From: an uncultured Schlesneria sp.
Lineage (GTDB): Bacteria; Planctomycetota; Planctomycetia; Planctomycetales; Planctomycetaceae
Reading direction: 5' to 3'
NCBI GenBank assembly: GCA_903904835.1
Contig: CAIVEI010000011.1
Coordinates: 1 to 64,000 of the forward strand
Length of the DNA: 64,000 nt
The position numbers and the translations under genes are program-made. The notes under the pieces were generated by a model, which was given only the letters and a program-made list of their open reading frames with translations, was not told the origin of the DNA and searched no databases. Shown here piece by piece: positions 7,849-15,683 of the stretch (positions within the stretch are counted from its first letter, which is position 1; the number at the start of each line of letters is the position of its first letter).

Positions 7849-9312
7849 GTGTCGGATAATCTTCTACAGCGTAGCGTGACGACAGCGGTCGCCCGGAATC
7901 TGGCAAACACCACGAAGACATCACCCCAGATGATGTCGATTACTCCGCGATGGCTATTACGCCTGTTGCCGTGGGTACAAGTCGCCGGTGGTACGTACCG
8001 TGTGAATCGGACAAAGGTCGAACTTTCAAAAGCCGAACGGATTGATATCGATTTCGTTGGCGGAGTGGCTTCTTTTTCTCCTGAAGCACTCCGTAGTGTC
8101 CCGTTATTTTCGCGATTACCCGTGGATATCACCACGAGGATGGCCAACCGATTCAAAACCGAGGTCGTCTCGCTCGGCAATGAACTGGTCGTCGAAGGTG
8201 AGGACGGCAACAAGTTCTTCATTATCGCTGAAGGACAAGTTGAAGTGTTGAGCAAGGGAGCTCACGGCAGCAACCTGCGAATCGCATTGCTGACCGAAGG
8301 GGAATTCTTCGGTGACGCGGATATCGTTTCCGAACATCGTTCAAACGTGACCATTCGCACGCTAACACCTTGTGTGCTGATGACATTTTCTCGAAAAGAT
8401 CTTGATGCCGTTCTGAATGAAATCCCCAGTGTCAAAGGTGAGTTTCAAAGGGCGATTGAAAAACATCTGGAACTGCTTTCCGCCACCAACCGGTACGGCG
8501 AACGGAATATCGATTTAGTCTCGGGATTTGCCGAGAACGTTGAAATCCCCGAAACGTTCGTTGATTACTCCGAGACGCCGCGAGAGTATTCGCTTTCCGC
8601 CATCCAGACGATCGTTCGCGTTCATACCCGAGTCTCGGATCTCTACAACGGCCCGTACAATCAGCTTGAAGAACAAATGCGGCTGACGATTGAAGGGATT
8701 AAAGAACGCCAGGAATGGGACCTCATCAATAGTAAAAAGTTTGGTCTGCTGCATTCCGCAGATCCCGCGATGCGGCTCAGTACGCGGTATGGGGCTCCGA
8801 CTCCTGACGACCTGGACGAATTGCTTGCTCAGGTCTGGAAGAAGCCTGCATTCTTTCTCGCACACCCACGAGCGATCGCGGCGTTTGAGCGAGAATGTAC
8901 CTGGCGTGGTGTTCCGCCTGATACGACATCGCTTTTCGGGGTACCGATGATTACCTGGCGCGGCATCCCTCTGGTTCCTTGTGACAAACTCGAAATCGGT
9001 AAGAGCAGCCGAAACCAGTCTGGTAAGCAATTTGGGACAACAAACATCTTGCTTTTGCGAGTCGGGGAAGCCGAGCAAGGCGTCGTCGGTCTGCATCAAA
9101 CCGGTATCCCTGGTGAGATCATGCCGAGCCTTTCGGCCCGTCTGATGGCGACCGACAGCATGGGGGTCGCATCCTATCTTTTGTCACTCTATTCATCGTG
9201 TGCCGTCCTGACCGACGATGCGGTGGGTGTTCTCGAAAACGTGGAAGTTGCTTACTACCACGACTATGACCATCGCAACCCATCCGGTTTCGAAGACGGT
9301 CTTGGAATCTGA
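7849..9312 (+). CDS. Family 2B-type encapsulin shell protein, copy 1
   Basis: Protein of 487 residues starting at GTG after GGGGAAGGA. The N- and C-terminal parts match Family 2 encapsulins, HK97-fold shell proteins that self-assemble into closed nanocompartments: an N-terminal arm (LLQRSVTTAVARNLANTT), WKKPAFFLAHPRAIAAFERE, GVPMITWRGIPLVPCDKL and the C-terminal LLRVGEAEQGVVGLHQTGIP. Residues about 78-205 are an inserted cyclic-nucleotide-binding-like domain (SVPLFSRLPVDITTRMANRF ... FFIIAEGQVEVLSKG ... EFFGDADIVSE), which defines the 2B subgroup. In the phosphate-binding cassette the usual FGE is FGD and the conserved Arg is Ser, so nucleotide binding is doubtful. A close paralogue follows after 64 bases, then the cysteine desulfurase cargo. 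A mixed two-component shell is possible. Confidence 0.9.
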   Translation: MSDNLLQRSVTTAVARNLANTTKTSPQMMSITPRWLLRLLPWVQVAGGTYRVNRTKVELSKAERIDIDFVGGVASFSPEALRSVPLFSRLPVDITTRMANRFKTEVVSLGNELVVEGEDGNKFFIIAEGQVEVLSKGAHGSNLRIALLTEGEFFGDADIVSEHRSNVTIRTLTPCVLMTFSRKDLDAVLNEIPSVKGEFQRAIEKHLELLSATNRYGERNIDLVSGFAENVEIPETFVDYSETPREYSLSAIQTIVRVHTRVSDLYNGPYNQLEEQMRLTIEGIKERQEWDLINSKKFGLLHSADPAMRLSTRYGAPTPDDLDELLAQVWKKPAFFLAHPRAIAAFERECTWRGVPPDTTSLFGVPMITWRGIPLVPCDKLEIGKSSRNQSGKQFGTTNILLLRVGEAEQGVVGLHQTGIPGEIMPSLSARLMATDSMGVASYLLSLYSSCAVLTDDAVGVLENVEVAYYHDYDHRNPSGFEDGLGI

Positions 9313-9376
9313 TCGCGAATTCAATCGAATCGAAAATAAAATCCCCCTACCAGCACGATAAAGGAGTTTCTAAGCG

Positions 9377-10816
9377 ATGTCAGACAATTTATTACAGCGA
9401 AGCGTGACGACTTCTGTGGCCCGGAATCTGGCAACCACCACCAAGACATCGCCCAAGATGATGTCGATCACGCCACGGTGGATGCTTAGTCTTCTTCCGT
9501 GGGTTCAGGTCGATGGTGGCACGTTTCGCGTGAACCGAACGAAGGTCGAATTATCAAAGGCCGAACGAATCGGCGTCGAGATCGATGGCGACGTCGTTTC
9601 CTTTACGCCCGAATCGCTTCGTAGCGTTCCTCTATTTTCCCGTCTGCCCGATGCGATCATCGCTCGAATGACAAGTCGGTTCAAAACCGAAGCGGTGTCG
9701 CTGGGTAATAAGCTGATCGTTGAAGGTGAGGACCGCAGCAAGTTCTTTATTATCGCTCAGGGACAGGTCGAAGTCTTGAGTAAGGGCGTCCACGGCAGCA
9801 ACTTGCGGATCGCCTTGTTGAATGAGGGCGAATACTTCGGTGAAACTGATCTCGTTTCGGATAAACCATCCGATGTCACCGTACGAACGATCACTCCGTG
9901 TGTGCTGCTCACCTTTTCTCGCAAAGATCTTGATGCGGTTCTCAAAGAGCTGCCGAATTTGAACGACGATTTCAAAAAGGCGATTAAAGAGCACCTTGAA
10001 CTTCGCTCAACGGTCAATCGATATGGCGAACGAAACATCGACCTGGTTTCTGGCTTTGCCGAAAACATGGAGATCCCGGAAACCTTCGTTGACTACTCTG
10101 CGAATCCTCGCGAATACTCGCTGTCAGCCGTCCAAACGGTGGTTCGCGTTCATACCAGGGTCTCCGACCTTTACAACGGCCCCTTCAATCAGCTTGAAGA
10201 ACAAATGCGATTGACGATTGAGGGGATCAAAGAACGTCAGGAATGGGAACTGATTAACAGCACGAAGTTTGGCCTGATCCATTCGGTCGACCCGGCCATG
10301 CGAATCAGCACTCGCTACGGAGCTCCCACACCGGACGACCTTGACGAATTACTCGCTCTGGTCTGGAAGAAGCCTGCCTTTTTCCTCGCTCATCCCAAGG
10401 CGATCGCAGCATTCGAACGAGAATGTACCTGGCGTGGCGTCCCACCTGTGACCACCGTCTTGTTCGGCACACCCGTGATCACCTGGCGCGGGGTTCCGTT
10501 GGTTCCTTGCGACAAGCTGGAAATGAAGAGTCGCTATCAGTCGAATCAATGGTTCGGCACGACAAGTATCCTGCTGTTGCGAGTTGGCGAAGCAGATCAG
10601 GGTGTGGTTGGATTGCACCAGGCGGGAATTCCCGGTGAGATCATGCCAAGCCTGTCAGCACGACTGATGGGAACAGACAGCCTGGGGGTCGCCTCCTATC
10701 TTCTGACGCTGTATTTCTCTCTGGCCGTGCTGACCGACGATGCGCTGGGTGTGCTTGAAAACGTGGAAGTCGGCTATTACCACGACTACGAAAACCGTAA
10801 GCCCAAGTTGAAGTAA
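9377..10816 (+). CDS. Family 2B-type encapsulin shell protein, copy 2
   Basis: Protein of 479 residues with a clear AAGGAG ribosome binding site. By eye about four-fifths identical to the preceding shell protein and collinear with it throughout: N-terminal arm, cyclic-nucleotide-binding-like insert at about residues 78-205 and HK97-type C-terminal half. Differences cluster in the insert, in a short loop near residues 375-385 (SYQSNQWFG versus SSRNQSGKQFG) and at the C-terminus, where copy 1 has a short extra tail. The cassette reads EYFGETDLVSDKPSDVTV: FGE is kept but the usual Arg is again Ser. Tandem retention of two non-identical shells suggests different roles in one capsid rather than simple redundancy. 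Confidence 0.9.
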   Translation: MSDNLLQRSVTTSVARNLATTTKTSPKMMSITPRWMLSLLPWVQVDGGTFRVNRTKVELSKAERIGVEIDGDVVSFTPESLRSVPLFSRLPDAIIARMTSRFKTEAVSLGNKLIVEGEDRSKFFIIAQGQVEVLSKGVHGSNLRIALLNEGEYFGETDLVSDKPSDVTVRTITPCVLLTFSRKDLDAVLKELPNLNDDFKKAIKEHLELRSTVNRYGERNIDLVSGFAENMEIPETFVDYSANPREYSLSAVQTVVRVHTRVSDLYNGPFNQLEEQMRLTIEGIKERQEWELINSTKFGLIHSVDPAMRISTRYGAPTPDDLDELLALVWKKPAFFLAHPKAIAAFERECTWRGVPPVTTVLFGTPVITWRGVPLVPCDKLEMKSRYQSNQWFGTTSILLLRVGEADQGVVGLHQAGIPGEIMPSLSARLMGTDSLGVASYLLTLYFSLAVLTDDALGVLENVEVGYYHDYENRKPKLK

Positions 10817-10870
10817 TCCGAATGTCTTATTCACTGGCTCTGGCTTGGCGAGTTTTTTAAAGGCGGACTT

Positions 10871-12571
10871 ATGACTGAAGTCACTCCCGATATGATCGCA
10901 CAAATTGCTACGCGGTTGTTGAACGACGTTCCTCAAACCTCACCGGACGGGATTCCAAATTCTCCTGCGGGGTTCGCGGTTCCTCAACAGCCCTCCTATC
11001 CAGGGGCTTCGAATGTTCCGTCAGGCTATATTCCCTCGTCGTCCGTTGCTTCTCCACACGCTCGAGTGTCGCCGGTTGCCCCTGAGCGGTATGCACCTGC
11101 GATTTTGCCTGCTCCTGCTCATCCAAGCTTCACGCCTGACACACCCATTGGGACACCTCATCACGTGGCGGATGTTTCGCCTGATGGGCTGCGCAGTTTT
11201 GTCGAGCAAATCAGAAATCCGACTCCACAACCAGACTGTGGATTTGGTTTCGGGGCGCCAGGGATTGCGTTCCTCAAACAAATTCTTTCGCCAGCTCAAG
11301 TCCCCACGCCTGTCTTATCCGGTGGTTCCCGACCATTAGACATTCCGTCGATCCGTCGTGATTTTCCGGCATTGAACCAGAGGGTTCACGGAAAGCCATT
11401 GATCTGGTTCGACAACGCCGCGACGACTCAAAAGCCGCAGTCGGTGATCGATTCGATTTCTCATTATTACGCCCACGATAATTCAAACATCCATCGTGCC
11501 GCTCATACGCTGGCCGCTCGCTCGACAGATGCATTCGAGGGGGTTCGAGAAAAGGTTCAGCGATTCCTCGGGGCGGGTTCGACCAAAGAAATTATTTTCG
11601 TGCGAGGAACGACTGAAGGGATCAATTTAGTTGCAAAGACTTACGGTCAAAAGTTCTTGCAACCGGGCGATGAGATCCTGCTGTCGACTCTGGAACATCA
11701 CGCGAATATCGTTCCCTGGCAGATGGTTGCCAAAGAAAAAGGGGCGATTATTCGCGTCATTCCGGTGAATGATCGCGGTGAAGTCATGCTTGAAGAATAT
11801 CAGGCACTTCTCGGACCGAGAACCAAAATCGTGGCATTGACTCAGGCCTCCAACAGCCTTGGCACCATTTTGCCGGTCACGGAAATGACTCATCTGGCGA
11901 AACGCTATGGGGCACGCGTTCTGATTGACGGGGCTCAATCCGTTTCTCACATTCCCGTGAATGTTCAGGACATCGGCTGTGATTTCTTCGTGTTTTCCGG
12001 GCACAAGATTTTTGGCCCGACTGGCATCGGCGTGGTTTACGCACGCGAAGAATTGCAGGAAATCATGCCCCCCTGGCAAGGAGGCGGAAACATGATCAAG
12101 AATGTGACGTTTGAAGAAACAACCTATTCTGATCCCCCCAATAAGTTTGAGGCTGGCACCCCAAATATTGCCGACACCGTGGGGCTTGGTGCCGCCTTGG
12201 ATTACGTCCAAAGTCTCGGACTTCCGAATATTGGCAAGTACGAACATCAACTTTTGGAATACGCAACCGAGCGATTGCGGCCGATCGACGGATTGCGTCT
12301 GATCGGGCAGGCACGCGAAAAAGTCAGTGTGATCTCGTTCGTCTTGAAAGATCGTCGTACGGAAGATGTCGGCAAGCTGTTGGATCTTGAGGGGATCGCA
12401 GTCCGAGCGGGTCACCATTGTTCGCAGCCCTCGCTACGTCGTTATGGTGTCGATGCAACGGTTCGCCCTTCCTTTGCCTTCTACAACACGACGGACGAAA
12501 TCGACCATCTCGTAGCGATGGTCAAACGGATCAGCGTCGGGACGTTGAAAGTGCCTGGCTCGTCCACCTGA
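10871..12571 (+). CDS. SufS-like cysteine desulfurase with N-terminal encapsulation extension
   Basis: Protein of 566 residues with AAAGGCGG upstream. Residues from about 155 onward form a class V aminotransferase-type cysteine desulfurase, which removes sulfur from L-cysteine as an enzyme persulfide. Visible are WFDNAATTQKP, the PLP lysine Lys379 in FSGHKIFGPTG and the catalytic cysteine Cys517 in RAGHHCSQPSLRR (SufS group). The first about 155 residues are a Pro/Ser/Ala-rich, probably disordered extension with three non-proline islands: DMIAQIATRLLNDVP (near residue 7), DGLRSFVEQIRN and PGIAFLKQIL. Encapsulated Family 2 cysteine desulfurases carry such extensions for loading into the shell. 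It lies 54 bases after the second shell gene, so it is almost certainly the native cargo. Confidence 0.92.
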   Translation: MTEVTPDMIAQIATRLLNDVPQTSPDGIPNSPAGFAVPQQPSYPGASNVPSGYIPSSSVASPHARVSPVAPERYAPAILPAPAHPSFTPDTPIGTPHHVADVSPDGLRSFVEQIRNPTPQPDCGFGFGAPGIAFLKQILSPAQVPTPVLSGGSRPLDIPSIRRDFPALNQRVHGKPLIWFDNAATTQKPQSVIDSISHYYAHDNSNIHRAAHTLAARSTDAFEGVREKVQRFLGAGSTKEIIFVRGTTEGINLVAKTYGQKFLQPGDEILLSTLEHHANIVPWQMVAKEKGAIIRVIPVNDRGEVMLEEYQALLGPRTKIVALTQASNSLGTILPVTEMTHLAKRYGARVLIDGAQSVSHIPVNVQDIGCDFFVFSGHKIFGPTGIGVVYAREELQEIMPPWQGGGNMIKNVTFEETTYSDPPNKFEAGTPNIADTVGLGAALDYVQSLGLPNIGKYEHQLLEYATERLRPIDGLRLIGQAREKVSVISFVLKDRRTEDVGKLLDLEGIAVRAGHHCSQPSLRRYGVDATVRPSFAFYNTTDEIDHLVAMVKRISVGTLKVPGSST

Positions 12572-12626
12572 GACCGCTCCCCTTTCGCCCAACGCCGTGA
12601 TTTTTCAACAAACGGGATTTACGCAA

Positions 12627-13157
12627 CTATTTCTGCGGTGACTTTATCGGCTGAAATCCTGGCGCGAACTCCATGCAAGCGAAGTCGGATGCCGGGAAGA
12701 AACGTTTTGCGGCAATGAAGTATTCGTCCGAGGGTGGCGACAAACTCTTAAAGCCGATACGGTTCCAGAATCCCGATGATCCTTGAACCGCGATCAACGA
12801 AAAATGAGTTAGACCAAATCTCGACGCCGTCTCGAAGACGGCTTGAACGAGTTCATCGCCAATACCCGAGCCTCGGTATTTCGGGCTTAACGCAAGGTCG
12901 TGGATAAATAGCGAATCGCAATTCGCCGGTAGGCTGGAATAGATCTCGTTCAAAGGAGGGATTTTTCCTCTGATCCAAGGATGGCTCAAGATATATCCAA
13001 CGACTGCTCCTTGAACTTCCGCAACCAGGCAGGTGGATTCGGAAACGTGCCAATGAGACTGGAGTGATTCCAGGGACTCCAGCACTTCACGCGGATACGA
13101 CTCGGCCTGAATTCGCGCGATGCTGGGCCAGTCTGCAGATTGAATACGCCGAATCAT
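12627..13157 (-). CDS. GNAT-family N-acetyltransferase
   Basis: Protein of 176 residues with the GNAT fold: an N-terminal IRRIQSADWPSIARIQAESY, an acidic beta4 strand LFIHDLALSPKYRGSGIGDE carrying the acetyl-CoA pyrophosphate-binding RGSGIG motif, and a C-terminal GFWNRIGFKSL element. The substrate is unknown. It is convergent with the cysteine desulfurase gene, with stop codons about 55 bases apart, and so is not part of that operon. No clear terminator hairpin separates them. Confidence 0.82.
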   Translation of the reverse strand: MIRRIQSADWPSIARIQAESYPREVLESLESLQSHWHVSESTCLVAEVQGAVVGYILSHPWIRGKIPPLNEIYSSLPANCDSLFIHDLALSPKYRGSGIGDELVQAVFETASRFGLTHFSLIAVQGSSGFWNRIGFKSLSPPSDEYFIAAKRFFPASDFACMEFAPGFQPIKSPQK

Positions 13158-13221
13158 GATGGTCCAAAGTGCGGCCTGTTATGCGCGCGTCTCCCAACGT
13201 TATTGTGCTTTGCTGTTTGCA

Positions 13222-13408
13222 GGTCTCCTGACCTCGCACTCCTCGCGACCGAAGGTATCCTCCTCAATTTCTCGCCGGCTTTCCAGTTTCAGCATGAGCC
13301 GGACGGAGTCGGGCGTTCACATTTCAAAATCAGCCGGGTAATCGATATTACGCTGATAATAAGCGAAGACGAGACCTTCGGTCGGAGCCAGTGCGGGGTC
13401 AGGAGACC
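13222..13408. repeat. Imperfect 41-bp inverted repeat pair
   Basis: The stretch 13222-13262 reappears in reverse complement at 13368-13408 with about 33 of 41 positions matching; both begin GGTCTCCTGACC. The 105 bases between hold nothing recognisable. The surrounding gap (13158-13618) has no convincing gene; frames on both strands through the repeats share the peptide PDxALxxTEG merely because the repeat is copied. Confidence 0.6.
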
Positions 13409-13618
13409 CGCTCATAACGAGGTCGGCCCGTTTTCGAAATTTGAACACCCGACCCCAGAATCTCCATCCCGCACTTCGTCGGGCGATTAAAGACTCTGAG
13501 GGCTGACGCCGGTCCAGTCGACCAGTTAACTTACTTGAATGGCCAGACGGACGCATTAGTATGGGCGCAATCCCGAAAAGAACAATTGTTGCGAAGTCAC
13601 GAATAAGGATACGGCGAG

Positions 13619-14386
13619 ATGATCAAGAACTCGGTCAAACACAAAGTGAAATCTGGTGGCGTTGCAATCGGCACGATGATGTTCGAGTTCAATACCACGG
13701 GGATTGGCCGGATTGCCGCGAATGCCGGAGCTGAGTTTGCCGTTTACGACATGGAACATACCGGCTGGGAGATCGAATCGATTCGCATGCTGATCGCGAC
13801 AACACCGTGTCAGAAGCTGGTCCCGATCGTGCGGATTCCGACGACCCAATACCACTTCGTCTCACGCGTCCTCGATATGGGCGCGATGGGAGTTATGTCT
13901 CCGATGGTGGAATCGGCCGAAGAGGCGAAGTTACTTGTCCAGTCAGCCAAGTATCCTCCCATGGGACGTCGAGGAGCGGCTTTTGGAGTGGCTCATGACG
14001 GGTACGGAGCCGAATCGATCACCGATGCGGTTCATTCCGCTAACACCGAATCGTTACTGATCGTTCAGGTGGAAACCGCCAAGGGGCTGGCGAATCTCGA
14101 AGAAATTGCGTCCGTGGCTGAGATCGACGTGTTGTGGATCGGTCTGTACGACATGGCGAATTCTTTGGGGATACCGGGCCAGATGGATCATCCCAAAATT
14201 CAAGCGGCCATCGAGAACGTGCTTGACGCGTGTCGGCGACATGGCAAAGTTCCTGCCGTGCTGGTGAACAGTATCGAAGAAGGGCGGGCACAACTGAAAC
14301 GAGGATTTCGATTGGTGGCCTTCGGAGCTGACAGCGGGATTTATCAGTCTGCGTTGAAACAGGGACTGGCGGCATTACGTGTGTAA
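13619..14386 (+). CDS. HpcH/HpaI-family aldolase
   Basis: Protein of 255 residues, a class II pyruvate-type aldolase of the HpcH/HpaI (RhmA-like) family, which reversibly splits 2-keto-3-deoxy acids into pyruvate and an aldehyde with a divalent metal. Visible motifs are YDMEHTGWE near residue 42, the phosphate/carboxylate loop RIPTTQYHFVSRVLDMGAMG, the metal glutamate in LLIVQVETAKGLANLEEI and the metal aspartate in LWIGLYDMANSLG. Length is normal. An AAGG site lies upstream. It stands alone; the precise substrate cannot be told. Confidence 0.88.
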   Translation: MIKNSVKHKVKSGGVAIGTMMFEFNTTGIGRIAANAGAEFAVYDMEHTGWEIESIRMLIATTPCQKLVPIVRIPTTQYHFVSRVLDMGAMGVMSPMVESAEEAKLLVQSAKYPPMGRRGAAFGVAHDGYGAESITDAVHSANTESLLIVQVETAKGLANLEEIASVAEIDVLWIGLYDMANSLGIPGQMDHPKIQAAIENVLDACRRHGKVPAVLVNSIEEGRAQLKRGFRLVAFGADSGIYQSALKQGLAALRV

Positions 14387-14486
14387 TGGATTGTGACAAG
14401 CACATGATCGGGTTTTGTGCCATGAAGTTCAGGAATTCTTCGAAGTTGAAACCCGACACATCGAGTCAAGTTTCGGAGTTTCTTCC

Positions 14487-14655
14487 AAAGTAGCCATCAT
14501 CGCTTCGCGTGATGAGCATGCGTCGGAACCGATTCAAACGTTGCCGACGCATCGGGACATATATTCCGTTTGAATTTCTGATTTGAGAACATGCTAATTG
14601 GAATTTGGTTGGTTCTCGAACAATGCCCATCACGCGGAGCGATGATGGCTACTTT
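14487..14655. repeat. MITE-like element with 28-bp terminal inverted repeats
   Basis: Arms 14487-14514 and 14628-14655 are inverted copies with one mismatch in 28 bases; both ends read AAAGTAGCCATCATCGC inward. Inside lie a perfect 9-bp hairpin (14518-14526 / 14544-14552) and a 6-bp hairpin (14585-14590 / 14612-14617). No transposase frame fits in the 169 bases. No obvious target-site duplication was seen. It fills most of the 445-base gap between the aldolase and HAD genes, where no gene was recognised. A structured RNA or a long terminator are alternatives. Confidence 0.6.
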
Positions 14656-14831
14656 GAGCACTGCCTGTCGGGGGAGGGTCAAGCAGCGGCACAAGAGGCG
14701 AAGAACTTGTCTTCGTAATCCTGCAATGAATCGTGGACGACGGTCCGAGAGACAACTAGACTTTGGGTCGTGTCTCACTCGATTAAACGACCTCTTAACC
14801 AAAATTCATTTGCGGGAAACTCAAAAACGCC

Positions 14832-15494
14832 ATGACCCAGACGCTTCCGACGATTCAGGCCGTTTGTTTTGACCTGGACGGATTAATGTTCAATACGGAA
14901 GAGGTCTTTTACGTCTCGGCCGACGTGCTGCTGCAACGTCGCGGGATGAGGATGTCTCGCGGTGCCATGGACGCCATGCTGGGTCGACGACCGCTCGAAT
15001 CGCTGACCGCGTTTCGGGATTATATGGGACTCAATGAAGAACCGGCCGATCTGCTGGCGGAGTCGCGTGTGATTTTCCATGAGATGCTGATCGATCACCT
15101 GAAGCCGATGCCGGGTCTGTTCGAACTATTGGATTTGATCGAATCGAAAAACATGCCGAAAGGAGTTGCGACTTCGTCGCCTCGTGATTACCTCAATGAC
15201 ATCTTCGGACGTTTTGACCTGGCTCCTCGTTTTCCAATTCAACTCACGGCCGAAAGCGTGACACAGGGAAAGCCGAATCCCGAAATCTATCTGAAGGCGG
15301 CGGAACACCTGGGTGTGCGGCCTGAGAATATGCTGGTGCTCGAAGACTCGGAAACGGGGACTCGTGCAGCGGCCGCGGCGGGTGCATTTATTGTTTCGGT
15401 TCCGCATGAACATACGGCTGGCCACGATTTTAGCCAGTCGAAATACATTGCCAGCGGATTGAATGACCCGTTTATTCTGAAGATTCTTTCTTAG
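14832..15494 (+). CDS. HAD-superfamily phosphatase/phosphoglucomutase-like hydrolase
   Basis: Protein of 220 residues of HAD subfamily I with the alpha-helical cap of beta-phosphoglucomutase and small-molecule phosphatases. Motif I is FDLDGLMFNTEE (nucleophile Asp14 and acid/base Asp16), motif II is VATSSPRDYL, the motif III lysine is in GKPNPEIYLK and motif IV is LVLEDSETGTRAA. The Asn-Thr-Glu after motif I is typical of the beta-PGM/GS1 group. The substrate is unknown. The next gene begins about 190 bases downstream across two hairpins, so co-transcription is uncertain. Confidence 0.87.
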   Translation: MTQTLPTIQAVCFDLDGLMFNTEEVFYVSADVLLQRRGMRMSRGAMDAMLGRRPLESLTAFRDYMGLNEEPADLLAESRVIFHEMLIDHLKPMPGLFELLDLIESKNMPKGVATSSPRDYLNDIFGRFDLAPRFPIQLTAESVTQGKPNPEIYLKAAEHLGVRPENMLVLEDSETGTRAAAAAGAFIVSVPHEHTAGHDFSQSKYIASGLNDPFILKILS

Positions 15495-15506
15495 GTTTAA
15501 TCCGAT

Positions 15507-15574
15507 GGGACTTCGAAGACTTGTCCCGTACGGCTCCGAAAACAAATTGGTGGGTCTCGAAGACTCGACCCACC
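15507..15574. terminator. Two hairpins between the HAD gene and the large synthase gene
   Basis: A 5-bp hairpin (15507-15511 / 15523-15527) and an 8-bp perfect hairpin (15549-15556 / 15567-15574) share a CGAAGACT loop sequence. Neither is followed by a T-run, so a terminator role is only possible. Confidence 0.35.
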
Positions 15575-15683
15575 GAACGTTATTAACGAACATTGCCGAC
15601 GGCGTGGTTTGGGTTGGGCTGGCTGATTATGATGCTAGCTTGATCTCTCCCCGTTCTCTGCTCAACTTGAAGCCTTTGCCGAT

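Noticed and set aside
12627-13157. GNAT gene considered as part of the encapsulin operon, in view of the acetyltransferases found in other sulfur clusters
   Set aside because: It is on the opposite strand, convergent, and has no serine acetyltransferase hexapeptide repeats.
13317-13556. Minus-strand frame that faintly recalls the C-terminus of tRNA pseudouridine synthase TruA
   Set aside because: Similarity is a few residues only and coincides with a repeat present twice; not enough to call a pseudogene.
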